A stretch of DNA of 17,228 nt, taken from Gammaproteobacteria bacterium (GTDB lineage Bacteria; Pseudomonadota; Gammaproteobacteria; Steroidobacterales; Woeseiaceae). The stretch lies in assembly GCA_029881015.1 (NCBI GenBank), contig JAOUNK010000027.1, positions 1 through 17,228 of the forward strand, in the 5' to 3' direction. The stretch's first letter is position 1, and each line of letters opens with the position of its first letter. The translations under genes were made by a program, and so were the position numbers. The notes under the pieces were generated by a model. That model worked only from the letters and a program-made list of their open reading frames with translations. It ran no database searches and was not told where the DNA came from. Positions 1-8,128 of this stretch are shown one piece after another.

Positions 1-1
1 A

Positions 2-352
2 CCTTATCCTCCCGCGCTGCAGCAATACGGCATCGATTTATCGCGCATGCTGATCGTGCGTCCCCGCGACGACGGCGAAATTCTCTGGTCGGCTGAACAG
101 GCCTTGTCATCAGGAACCTGTGCGGCGGTATTGTTATGGCCTTCGAGACTCGACGATCAGGCCAGTCGTCGATTGCAACTTGCAGCCGAGAAAGGGCGGA
201 GCTGGGCGATTGCATTTCGCCCGCTGACGGCACGCAGGCAGCCTTCTGCGGCGGCGTTACGCCTTGAGCTGCACCCTGGCGAGAAAGGGTCGCGCGTTCA
301 TATCCTCAAAAGTCGTGGCGGTCGCCCGGCTGTTATCACTACCCTGATTTAG
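2..352 (+). CDS. imuA: ImuA, translesion synthesis accessory protein (3' part only)
   Basis: This is the last 116 codons of a gene that begins left of the window; the frame is open from base 2, so the internal ATG at 47 is not the true start. The visible part ends with the segment LELHPGEKGSRVHI, typical of ImuA C-termini (the SulA/RecA-like family of mutagenesis cassettes). The RecA-like nucleotide-binding half is not visible. ImuA works with ImuB and DnaE2 in DNA-damage-induced mutagenesis and is thought to regulate or recruit the complex. The identity rests on the fragment and, more strongly, on its position 2 bases before imuB and upstream of dnaE2. Regulation by LexA is expected from the family, but the promoter is outside the window. 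Confidence 0.88.
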   Translation, partial: PYPPALQQYGIDLSRMLIVRPRDDGEILWSAEQALSSGTCAAVLLWPSRLDDQASRRLQLAAEKGRSWAIAFRPLTARRQPSAAALRLELHPGEKGSRVHILKSRGGRPAVITTLI

Positions 353-354
353 TC

Positions 355-1956
355 ATGCGGCGAGCATGCGGACCACCTGCCATGGCGCGGGACATCGCCC
401 CGACTCCCCCCGCCGTACAGCAGGATTTGCCCTTTGTTGAACAGGTAATCCCTGCAGGCAGGCCGCGGCCGGTTTTACAAGCGCGGTCAGCGGATCAATT
501 ATGGTTTTGCGTCTGGTTGCCACAACTGCCGCTGGAAGCGAATCGAGCAGCGGCGACGGCGACGGCGATTGTCGAGGAACAGCACGGCATCCACCGCATC
601 CTGCTGGCCGATACCAAGGCGAGTGCGGCCGGCGTGCGGCCCGGGCAGACGGCAAACGCAGCGCTCGCGTTACTGCCGACCCTGCAACTCGAGGAGCGCA
701 GCCTGCTCCGGGAGCAGCAGGCGCTCGAAGGCCTGGCAACCTGGCTGGAACGTTTTTCCTCCTTTGTTTCGATTGCCGAACACGATGTGCTGGTCCTCGA
801 AATTGCCGGCAGCGTACGACTGTTCGGTGGCTTACAGGAACTCCGGCAAAAGATATCGAGAGGGTTGCGGGAGCTTGGCCTGACGGCGGCACTCGCTATC
901 GCACCGACACCGCTTGCAGCCACCTGGCTGGCACGTGCCGGTGGCCGTGCCTGCATACGTGATAATGCAAACCTCGCAGCGGCCTTGCGCAAGCTGCCGC
1001 TCACCTGCATGGACTGGCCGGCGGGCTTGTGTGAAGCGCTGACGGGCATGGGTGTGATGACGGTTGGAGATTGCCTGCGGTTACCGCGCGAGGGTTTTAC
1101 GCGACGCTTTGGCGCCGAATATTTGCTGCAACTCGACCGGGCACTCGGGCATTTGCCGGACCCGCGTAATTCCTGGCGTGCTCCCGAACGGTTTTGTGCC
1201 GATTACGAGATGCTCGAAGAGCAGGCGGATCGTGAGTTGTTGCTCAACATTTGCCATGAGTTGTTGTTGTCACACGAGCAGTTTCTGCTGGCGCGGCAGC
1301 TCGGTACGCAACGCGTGTGCTTCAGTTTTTTTCACCTTAAGGGCCCTGCAACCGAATTGCGTCTCGGTTGCGCGCGGGCAGAGCGTTCTGCCGAGCGCTG
1401 GTTCGAATTACTGGGTATTCGTTTCGAGCAACTGGTCATGCCGGGGCCGGTTATCGCTGTGCGCTTACGCAGTGGTGTGGCACAGCCACTGCAGGCCGAG
1501 TCAGGCACGTTAAGTTTTCACGGCAAACCCGGTGCAGCGGTGAGACGTTTTTCGATCACACAGCTGGCTGAGCGCCTGATTGCGCGTATTGGCGACCAGT
1601 CAGTACAGGCGACATCCATGGTGGCTGAGCACCGACCGGACTATGCGTGGCGCTCGCAAAGCCTGTTGGCTGACTGGTCCGGTTCGACGCTGGATGCCAG
1701 TGAACAGTCTGTACAACGACCATTGTGGATGTTGCCCGAGCCTGCCCTGCTGCCGGCAGACCGCGGCTATCCCGTGCACCAGGGTTGCCGTTTGCGCCTG
1801 ATTGATGGGCCGGAGCGTCTTGAAACCGGCTGGTGGGACGAGGACGGCATTGCACGCGATTACTACACGGCCCTGGGCATGGATGGCAGGCGGCTGTGGG
1901 TATTCCGTAATCGTAACCGCACATCATCCTGGTACCTGCACGGTTATTTTGGATAG
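355..1956 (+). CDS. imuB: ImuB, Y-family-polymerase-like translesion adaptor
   Basis: A 533-residue protein of the ImuB/DinB-like family. The canonical family start corresponds to LWFCVWLPQLPLEA at about residue 49, followed by a palm/finger region with LFGG (about 156-159), a helix-hairpin-helix/thumb region around 220-265, and the typical end GWWDEDGIARDYY...WYLHGYFG. The positions where active Y-family polymerases carry DMD and SxDE acidic residues are hydrophobic or neutral here, so it is probably a non-catalytic scaffold, as known for ImuB. It links DnaE2 to the sliding clamp and ImuA. Unusually, about 48 residues precede the family core and contain QQDLPF (22-27), which fits the clamp-binding pattern QxxLxF. 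A second candidate, QRPLW, is at 454-458. The ATG at 355 lies 2 bases after the imuA stop; ATG 382 (Met10) is an alternative start. Neither has a clear Shine-Dalgarno, which fits coupling to imuA. Confidence 0.93.
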   Translation: MRRACGPPAMARDIAPTPPAVQQDLPFVEQVIPAGRPRPVLQARSADQLWFCVWLPQLPLEANRAAATATAIVEEQHGIHRILLADTKASAAGVRPGQTANAALALLPTLQLEERSLLREQQALEGLATWLERFSSFVSIAEHDVLVLEIAGSVRLFGGLQELRQKISRGLRELGLTAALAIAPTPLAATWLARAGGRACIRDNANLAAALRKLPLTCMDWPAGLCEALTGMGVMTVGDCLRLPREGFTRRFGAEYLLQLDRALGHLPDPRNSWRAPERFCADYEMLEEQADRELLLNICHELLLSHEQFLLARQLGTQRVCFSFFHLKGPATELRLGCARAERSAERWFELLGIRFEQLVMPGPVIAVRLRSGVAQPLQAESGTLSFHGKPGAAVRRFSITQLAERLIARIGDQSVQATSMVAEHRPDYAWRSQSLLADWSGSTLDASEQSVQRPLWMLPEPALLPADRGYPVHQGCRLRLIDGPERLETGWWDEDGIARDYYTALGMDGRRLWVFRNRNRTSSWYLHGYFG

Positions 1957-1960
1957 AGAC

Positions 1961-4900
1961 ATGTCGGGTCGCTACGCGGAGTTACACGCGCTCAGCAATT
2001 TCACTTTTCTGCGCGGTGCATCCCATCCCGAGGAACTTGTTAAGACGGCTGCGGCACTCGGTTATGAAGCGCTCGCCATCACCGACGAGTGTTCCATGTC
2101 GGGGATTGTGCGCGCGCATGCGGCGGCAAAAGAATGCGGTCTCAAGAAACTGATTATCGGTACCGAGCTGCACCTGCGCAGTGGTCGCAAACTGGTCGCA
2201 CTCGCGCAAAACAAGGAGGGCTACACATCGCTATGCCGCCTGGTCACGAATGCACGTCGCGCGGCTGACAAGGGCCACTATGCGCTGAAGCGCCTGGATT
2301 TCGAAGAGGGCCTGCCGGGATGCCTCATGCTGTGGGTTCCCGACAGGCAATTCACGCTCGACGTTGAGGATCACTGGTTGCGCGAGACGTTTCGCGATCG
2401 TTTGTGGATTGCCGTTGAGTTGCTGGCCGACGGGCGACAACGCGAGCAACTCGCAAAACTGCGTGAGGAAGGACGCCGGCTGAAACTGCCACTGGTCGCA
2501 AGTGGCGATGTCCATATGCATTGCCGGGCGCGCCGTATTGTGCAGGACGCGGTGACGGCAATACGCTGCGGTACCACCGTCGACAATGCCGGCTTTGCGT
2601 TGTATCCGAATGGCGAACGGCATTTACGTTCTCTCGATATGCTGCGGCGCGTTTATCCGCATGACCTGCTCGAAGAAACGGTATGCATCGCCGAGAGTAT
2701 CGACTTTTCACTCGATGAACTGCGCTACGAATACCCGCACGAAATCGTTCCTGATGGCGACACGCCGGCCACCTACCTGCGCAAGCTGACCGAGGAGGGA
2801 ATGCGGCGTCGCTGGCCGCAAGGCGCATCCGAAAAAGTGCGGCAACTCATTGAGTACGAACTCAAGTTGATCGCCGAGCTCAGGTATGAGCCCTATTTCC
2901 TGACTGTGTACGACATCGTCGCATTTGCACGTTCACAGGACATTCTTTGCCAGGGACGTGGATCGGCGGCGAATTCCGCGGTGTGTTTTTGCTTAGGTGT
3001 TACCGAGGTAGACCCGGCGCGCATGGAGATGCTCGTCGAGCGCTTCATTTCGAAAGAGCGCAATGAACCGCCCGACATCGATGTGGATTTCGAACATGAG
3101 CGGCGCGAAGAGGTCATCCAGTACATCTATGCAAAGTACGGTCGCGAGCGCGCGGCGCTCGCGGCGACCGTTATCACCTACCGACCGCGCAGCGCTCTGC
3201 GCGATATGGGCAAGGTTCTCGGTCTCAGCGACCTGCAGGTCGGACGCCTGTCGCGATCGATGCAGTGGTGGGATGGCCAGGCCGTTGACGACAGCCGTAT
3301 TCTCGAAGCCGGCCTGTCGCCCGACAGTCCGATTATCAAGCGCCTGCTGTATCTCGTGCGGGAACTGATCGGGTTTCCACGGCACCTGTCGCAGCACGTC
3401 GGCGGCTTTGTGATCTCCGATGCGCCGTTGTACGAACTCGTGCCGATCGAGAACGCTGCGATGCCGGATCGTACGGTTATCCAGTGGGAGAAGAACGATC
3501 TCGAAGACCTGGGCCTGCTGAAAGTCGATGTCCTTGGCCTGGGCATGCTGACGGCGATACGCAGGAGTTTCGACCTGGTTCGTGACTTCGACGGCCGGGA
3601 GTACACGCTGGCGACGGTGCCGGCCGAGGATCCCGAGGTCTACGACATGATCTGCGACGGCGACACGATGGGGGTCTTCCAGATCGAGTCACGTGCGCAG
3701 ATGACGATGCTGCCGCGGCTGCGGCCACGCTGCTACTACGATCTGGTCATCGAAGTCGCGATTATTCGCCCGGGCCCGATCCAGGGCGACATGGTGCACC
3801 CGTACCTGCGTCGGCGTAATGGGGAGGAGGCTGTCGACTACCCGAGCGAGGAAGTCAAGGGCGTGTTGCAGCGCACACTGGGTGTGCCGATCTTCCAGGA
3901 GCAGGTCATGCAACTGGCTATAGTCGCTGCCGGGTTTACGCCGGGCGAGGCCGATAGCCTGCGGCGTGCCATGGCGGCGTGGAAGCGCCGGGGCGGGCTC
4001 GGCCCTTTCGAGGACAAGCTCGTCAACGGGATGCGCGCACGGGGCTACGACGAGACGTTCGCGAGGCAGATTTTTCGCCAGATCCTGGGATTTGGCGAGT
4101 ACGGCTTCCCCGAGTCGCACTCGGCAAGTTTCGCCCTGCTTGTCTATGTCTCATCGTGGCTCAAGTGCCACGAGCCTGCCGCGTTTACCTGTGCGCTGCT
4201 GAACAGCCAGCCCATGGGGTTTTACTCAGCGTCGCAACTCGTACAGGACGTGCAGCGGCACGGTGTTGCAGTACGGCCTGTCGATATCAACCGCTCCGCC
4301 TGGGACTGCTCTCTCGAACCTGGCGAAGCCGGGGCGGCAACGCTGCGTCTCGGGCTCAGAATGGTCAAAGGGCTATCGGCAGAAACCGGGCGACGTATCG
4401 TCGCGGAACGCGCCAACGGCGACTACCGGCAGGTTCAGTCTCTGCTTGAACGTGTGGGGCTGGATCGACGTGAACTCGGCGTGCTGGCGTCCTCAGGAGC
4501 GCTGCGGCCGCTCTCGGGGGACCGGCACCGGGCGCGTTGGGCGGTGGCTGGTGCCGAGAAGCCTATGCCCTTGTTTCCGAGCATGGCGCGTTACGAGCCC
4601 GCACCACTGCTGCACAAGCCCACAGAGGGGCAGAATATCGTTGCGGACTATCGCAGCACCGGGCTGACGCTCGAGCGCCACCCGGTTTGCCTGTTACGAC
4701 AGCACCTTGATCGCTACCGCTACGCGCAGGCAGAGGCACTGCCGGTCCTCGGCGATGGTCGCAAGGTCAACGTTGCCGGCCTTGTCATTACCAAGCAGCG
4801 TCCGGGGACAGCGAGTGGTGTGACTTTCGTAACGCTCGAAGATGAGACGGGGCAGATTAACCTGGTGGTGTGGAAACAGGTCGCAGAACAGTACCGCGCC

Positions 4901-5041
4901 GAGTTGCTGAACGCGCGTTTGCTGGGCGTAACCGGGGAGTTGCAGATAGAGGGGCAGGTGATCCACGTGGTTGCACGGCGTTTGATCGACCACTCAGGCC
5001 TGCTGGGCGACCTTAGCGTCCACTCGCGTGACTTTCGCTAG
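1961..5041 (+). CDS. dnaE2: DnaE2 (ImuC), error-prone DNA polymerase III alpha-like subunit
   Basis: A 1026-residue C-family DNA polymerase, the normal length for DnaE2. The N-terminal PHP domain begins YAELHALSNFTFLRGASHP and contains ITDECSMSG (about 40-48). The polymerase core has GRGSAANS (332-339) and PDIDVDF (371-377), whose aspartates D372 and D374 are catalytic, plus the palm/finger region with QHVGGF and KVDVLGLGM. A C-terminal OB-fold begins around VAGLVITKQRPG (about 930). It performs translesion synthesis past damage and causes damage-induced mutations together with ImuA and ImuB. The frame is open upstream to 1802 inside imuB, but ATG 1961 gives the standard family N-terminus and sits 4 bases after the imuB stop, so I chose it. 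It is the last gene of the cassette and ends 6 bases from the stop of a convergent gene. Confidence 0.96.
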   Translation: MSGRYAELHALSNFTFLRGASHPEELVKTAAALGYEALAITDECSMSGIVRAHAAAKECGLKKLIIGTELHLRSGRKLVALAQNKEGYTSLCRLVTNARRAADKGHYALKRLDFEEGLPGCLMLWVPDRQFTLDVEDHWLRETFRDRLWIAVELLADGRQREQLAKLREEGRRLKLPLVASGDVHMHCRARRIVQDAVTAIRCGTTVDNAGFALYPNGERHLRSLDMLRRVYPHDLLEETVCIAESIDFSLDELRYEYPHEIVPDGDTPATYLRKLTEEGMRRRWPQGASEKVRQLIEYELKLIAELRYEPYFLTVYDIVAFARSQDILCQGRGSAANSAVCFCLGVTEVDPARMEMLVERFISKERNEPPDIDVDFEHERREEVIQYIYAKYGRERAALAATVITYRPRSALRDMGKVLGLSDLQVGRLSRSMQWWDGQAVDDSRILEAGLSPDSPIIKRLLYLVRELIGFPRHLSQHVGGFVISDAPLYELVPIENAAMPDRTVIQWEKNDLEDLGLLKVDVLGLGMLTAIRRSFDLVRDFDGREYTLATVPAEDPEVYDMICDGDTMGVFQIESRAQMTMLPRLRPRCYYDLVIEVAIIRPGPIQGDMVHPYLRRRNGEEAVDYPSEEVKGVLQRTLGVPIFQEQVMQLAIVAAGFTPGEADSLRRAMAAWKRRGGLGPFEDKLVNGMRARGYDETFARQIFRQILGFGEYGFPESHSASFALLVYVSSWLKCHEPAAFTCALLNSQPMGFYSASQLVQDVQRHGVAVRPVDINRSAWDCSLEPGEAGAATLRLGLRMVKGLSAETGRRIVAERANGDYRQVQSLLERVGLDRRELGVLASSGALRPLSGDRHRARWAVAGAEKPMPLFPSMARYEPAPLLHKPTEGQNIVADYRSTGLTLERHPVCLLRQHLDRYRYAQAEALPVLGDGRKVNVAGLVITKQRPGTASGVTFVTLEDETGQINLVVWKQVAEQYRAELLNARLLGVTGELQIEGQVIHVVARRLIDHSGLLGDLSVHSRDFR

Positions 5042-5047
5042 GGCGAA

Positions 5048-5341
5048 CTAACTATCGTCGTCGAGATTGAAGTTAAACGTGCTGTCCAGATCCACTTCAC
5101 GCATCTCCCGAATTTCCTCGAGACGGCGGCGGATCTCGCGGCGATGCGCCACCTCATCCGGGTCGGTCGCCTCGAGTCTCTTCACAAGCGTGTCGATGTC
5201 GAATTCGCCGGACAGCCCGACAATCGTGTCGCCGCTGAAATCGGTGATTTCAACGTCGTCGTCGTCATCGTCGTCCGCGTCCGCGAGATCGTCGAGGTCT
5301 TCGTCTTCCAGCTCTTCCAAGTCGTCTTTGTCACCGGCCAT
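5048..5341 (-). CDS. Small highly acidic protein of unknown function
   Basis: A 97-residue protein that I do not firmly recognise. Residues 1-34 hold 21 Asp/Glu, including seven consecutive Asp (23-29). A middle stretch, ITDFSGDTIVGLSGEFDID, may form short strands. A charged helix follows, EVAHRREIRRRLEEIREMREVD (about 63-84), and the tail is again acidic. There is no signal peptide or membrane segment, so it is likely cytoplasmic. The Arg/Glu-rich helix after an acidic lead loosely resembles the small PA3496-type proteins of pseudomonads, but that is only an impression. ATG 5341 is preferred over an in-frame TTG at 5374 because GGAG lies 8 bases upstream of it. It is the fifth gene after gspC-D-E-F, 38 bases beyond gspF, and is probably cotranscribed with them. 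Its stop lies 6 bases from that of dnaE2. Confidence 0.75.
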   Translation of the reverse strand: MAGDKDDLEELEDEDLDDLADADDDDDDDVEITDFSGDTIVGLSGEFDIDTLVKRLEATDPDEVAHRREIRRRLEEIREMREVDLDSTFNFNLDDDS

Positions 5342-5379
5342 CAAAGGAGCTCCACCGTCATCGGATTTTTGCAACAGGA

Positions 5380-6594
5380 CTAGAGAATCAGGTTATTAAT
5401 TTCGAAGATTGGAAGCAAAATTGCAAGCACAATTACCATCACGATCCCGCCCATGGCGACAATCAGCAAAGGCTGCAGAATGCCGAGCAGGGCGGCGATC
5501 AGTCCGTCGACCTCTCGTTCCTGGCCGCTTGCCGAGCGCGCCAGCATCTCCTCGAGGCGGCCACCCGCCTCACCACTCGAAACCAGGTGAATCATCATTG
5601 GCGGAAACAGCTTGCTGGCGGCGAGCGATTTGCTGATCGAGGCGCCTTCGCGTACGCGCACGGTAGCTTCGACTACCGCATCTCGCATCGGAATATTCTC
5701 TATGACCTCGGCGGAGATCTTGAGCGATTCGAGAATCGGTACGCCGCTACCGGCAAGGATGCTCAACGTGCGCGTGAAGCGGGCCGTATTCACGCCGCGC
5801 GACAGACGCCCAACGATCGGGAGGCGTAAGAGGAGGGCATGGTAGTTCCGGCGCGGTTTTTCCTGCTGCAGAATCCACCAGAGCAGCCAGCCGATCGCGG
5901 CGGCACCCGCGATGACCAGCGGCCAGTAGCCGCGCAGGAAATCGCTGGTCGCAATGAGACCGGTGGTCAGGGCCGGCAGCTCGGCCGAAGTATTTTCGAA
6001 CACACCGACGATCTTCGGCACGACCGTGGCGAGCATGAAGCTGATAATGCCAAGCGCCATGACGACCAGCGCAATCGGGTAGACCATCGCATTCGTGATG
6101 CGCTGCCGTAACTCCTGACGAGCCTCGGTGTAGTCGGCCAGGCGTTCAAGTACGACATCGAGATGCCCGGACTGTTCGCCGGCCGCGACCGTCGCCCGGT
6201 AGAGTTCCGGGAACGCCTGCGGAAATTCGCGAAAGCCATCGGCCAGGGCGTGGCCCTCCATGACCTTGGCGCGTACGCCGAGGAGAATGCTCTTGCTGCG
6301 TGGCTGGTCGTTTTGCTGCGCAACCGCCAGCAACGCTTCTTCGAGTGGCAGGCCGGATTGCGACAATGAAGCCAGCTGTCGCGTGATCAGGGCCAGTTCC
6401 GCCGAAGACAGTCCCTTGCGGAAAGAGAACGTGCTCTGCCGCCGTGCTTCCTTTTTCGCAACTTCCGTGACGCTGACGGGAAACAGATTGCGATCGCGGA
6501 GTATCTGGCGAACGTGCTTCGGCGTGTCGCCTTCGAGCAGGCCTTTCGCCTGCTTGCCGGCCTGGTCCATCGCGACGTATTCAAAGGCACCCAT
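5380..6594 (-). CDS. gspF: GspF, type II secretion inner-membrane platform protein
   Basis: A 404-residue protein of the GspF/PilC family, full length. It begins with the usual GAFEYVAMDQAGKQAKG segment and has two repeated T2SSF domains, about 67-190 and 270-392. Each contains the family pattern: SxSGLPLEEAL then AGEQSGHL in the first, and GSGVPILESL then SSGEAGGRLEEML in the second. Three hydrophobic segments are visible at about 168-198, 223-242 and 370-396. The protein sits in the inner membrane, binds the GspE ATPase and helps turn ATP hydrolysis into pseudopilus assembly. It starts 8 bases after the gspE stop. The PilC homologue of type IV pili is the alternative, but the gspC-D-E neighbours settle the assignment. 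Confidence 0.96.
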   Translation of the reverse strand: MGAFEYVAMDQAGKQAKGLLEGDTPKHVRQILRDRNLFPVSVTEVAKKEARRQSTFSFRKGLSSAELALITRQLASLSQSGLPLEEALLAVAQQNDQPRSKSILLGVRAKVMEGHALADGFREFPQAFPELYRATVAAGEQSGHLDVVLERLADYTEARQELRQRITNAMVYPIALVVMALGIISFMLATVVPKIVGVFENTSAELPALTTGLIATSDFLRGYWPLVIAGAAAIGWLLWWILQQEKPRRNYHALLLRLPIVGRLSRGVNTARFTRTLSILAGSGVPILESLKISAEVIENIPMRDAVVEATVRVREGASISKSLAASKLFPPMMIHLVSSGEAGGRLEEMLARSASGQEREVDGLIAALLGILQPLLIVAMGGIVMVIVLAILLPIFEINNLIL

Positions 6595-6602
6595 GGTTCA
6601 AG

Positions 6603-8123
6603 CTAGTCCTCGCGGGTGACGCGCAGGACTTCCTCAACCGTCGTGCGGCCGGCCAGCACCTGGCGACGGCCATCCGCGCGAATGCTCGGGCTGGTCTTGC
6701 GGGCATGCCGGTCGAGTTCCTGTTCACTGACACCGCTGTGGATCATCTCGCGCATGTCATCGTCAACCGTGATGAGTTCATAAATACCCGCCCGGCCCTG
6801 GAATCCTCCGCCCGGAACATCGCCGGCGTGATAGAGGGTCGGCGGATTGTTGACATCGAGCCCGAGCAGCTCGCACTCGTATTCGCGGGCCGTGTAGGGC
6901 ACTTTGGATTCATCGTCGAGCACGCGCACAAGCCGCTGGGCGATGACGCCAAGAAGGCTCGAGGAGAGCAGGAAAGGCTCGACGCCCATATCACGCAATC
7001 GTGTCACTGCGCCGGCGGCTGTATTCGTGTGCAAGGTCGAGAGCACCAGGTGACCGGTCAAACTGGCCTGCACGGCGATCTCAGCGGTTTCGAGGTCGCG
7101 TATCTCACCTACCATGACGACATCCGGATCCTGGCGCAGGATTGCGCGAAGGCCGCGCGCGAAGGTCATTTCAACCTTGGTATTCACCTGCGACTGCCCG
7201 ATACCGTCGATGAAATACTCGATCGGGTCCTCGACCGTCATGATGTTACGGCTGTTGTCGTTGATGCGTTCCAGCGCGGCATACAACGTTGTCGTCTTGC
7301 CTGAGCCGGTTGGTCCGGTGACGAGGATGATGCCGTGCGGCTTGTGAATCAGGTCATCGACTTTCTTTTCGGTCACCGAATCCATGCCCAGCGACATCAG
7401 GTCCAGTCGGCCGGCCTGCTTGTCGAGCAGGCGCAGTACGACACGTTCGCCATGTCCGGACGGCATCGTCGATACACGGACGTCAACGGCGCGACCGGCG
7501 ATACGCAGTGAGATACGGCCATCCTGGGGGAGGCGTTTCTCTGCGATGTCCAGCTTTGACATGACCTTGATGCGTGAGACGACCAGCGGTGCAAGTCCGC
7601 GCCGTGTCTTCAGAACCTCGCGCATTACGCCGTCGACCCGAAAACGAACACCCAGTCGATTTTCGTAGGGCTCGATATGGACGTCGGACGCGTTCTCCTT
7701 GATCGCCTCGGTCAGGACGGCATTGATGAACCGGATGATCGGCGCATCGTCGTCGTTGTCGAGCAGGTCGGAGGGTTCCTGCAGCTCCTGCGCGACCTGG
7801 GTAAGGTCAAAGTCCTCGTCCAGGCCGTCGACCATTTGCGAGGCCTTGGCCGAGTCCTGCTCGTAGGATTCCTGTAACAGTGTGTCGAAGACCTCGCCGG
7901 ACACGCGCGACATCTTGAGCGGCACGCCGGCAAAGCGTCGTGCTTCCGCGAGGCTCAGCGGTGAAGCACCACTGCGATAGACTGCCGTGCCTCCTGCCGG
8001 CCCTAGCTCCTGGATCAGGACGCCATGGCGCTTCGCGAAGTTGAAGGGCAGCGTCCGCCGGTGCTCCGGCACATCCAGCGTTGCGGTGCCACTCTCAAGG
8101 ACGACTTCGGTTTCGGCTTCCAT
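6603..8123 (-). CDS. gspE: GspE, type II secretion ATPase lacking the zinc-motif cysteines
   Basis: A 506-residue secretion ATPase. The N-terminal domain (about 20-120) should bind GspL. The ATPase core has Walker A GPTGSGKT (270-277), the Asp box TVEDPIE (296-302), Walker B DPDVVMVGEIRD (332-343) and the His box STLHTN (362-367). The C-terminal end SIRADGRRQVLAGRTTVEEVLRVTRE is standard. It powers pseudopilus growth from the cytoplasmic face together with GspF. The odd point is the zinc-binding subdomain. The family normally has two CxxC pairs between LVRVL and GYxGRxGIYEL, but here those positions (about 403/406 and 433/436) carry Asp/Ser and Ala/Val. The only cysteine in the protein is C417. 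The flanking sequence aligns without a gap, so a frameshift is unlikely. It begins 5 bases after gspD with no clear Shine-Dalgarno, suggesting coupled translation. Confidence 0.96.
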   Translation of the reverse strand: MEAETEVVLESGTATLDVPEHRRTLPFNFAKRHGVLIQELGPAGGTAVYRSGASPLSLAEARRFAGVPLKMSRVSGEVFDTLLQESYEQDSAKASQMVDGLDEDFDLTQVAQELQEPSDLLDNDDDAPIIRFINAVLTEAIKENASDVHIEPYENRLGVRFRVDGVMREVLKTRRGLAPLVVSRIKVMSKLDIAEKRLPQDGRISLRIAGRAVDVRVSTMPSGHGERVVLRLLDKQAGRLDLMSLGMDSVTEKKVDDLIHKPHGIILVTGPTGSGKTTTLYAALERINDNSRNIMTVEDPIEYFIDGIGQSQVNTKVEMTFARGLRAILRQDPDVVMVGEIRDLETAEIAVQASLTGHLVLSTLHTNTAAGAVTRLRDMGVEPFLLSSSLLGVIAQRLVRVLDDESKVPYTAREYECELLGLDVNNPPTLYHAGDVPGGGFQGRAGIYELITVDDDMREMIHSGVSEQELDRHARKTSPSIRADGRRQVLAGRTTVEEVLRVTRED

Positions 8124-8128
8124 AGGGA

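Noticed and set aside
5251..5285. GTC/GTCATC repeat tract resembling a microsatellite
   Set aside because: It is the coding sequence of the Asp-rich run in the acidic protein, mixed GAC/GAT codons, so explained by the protein.
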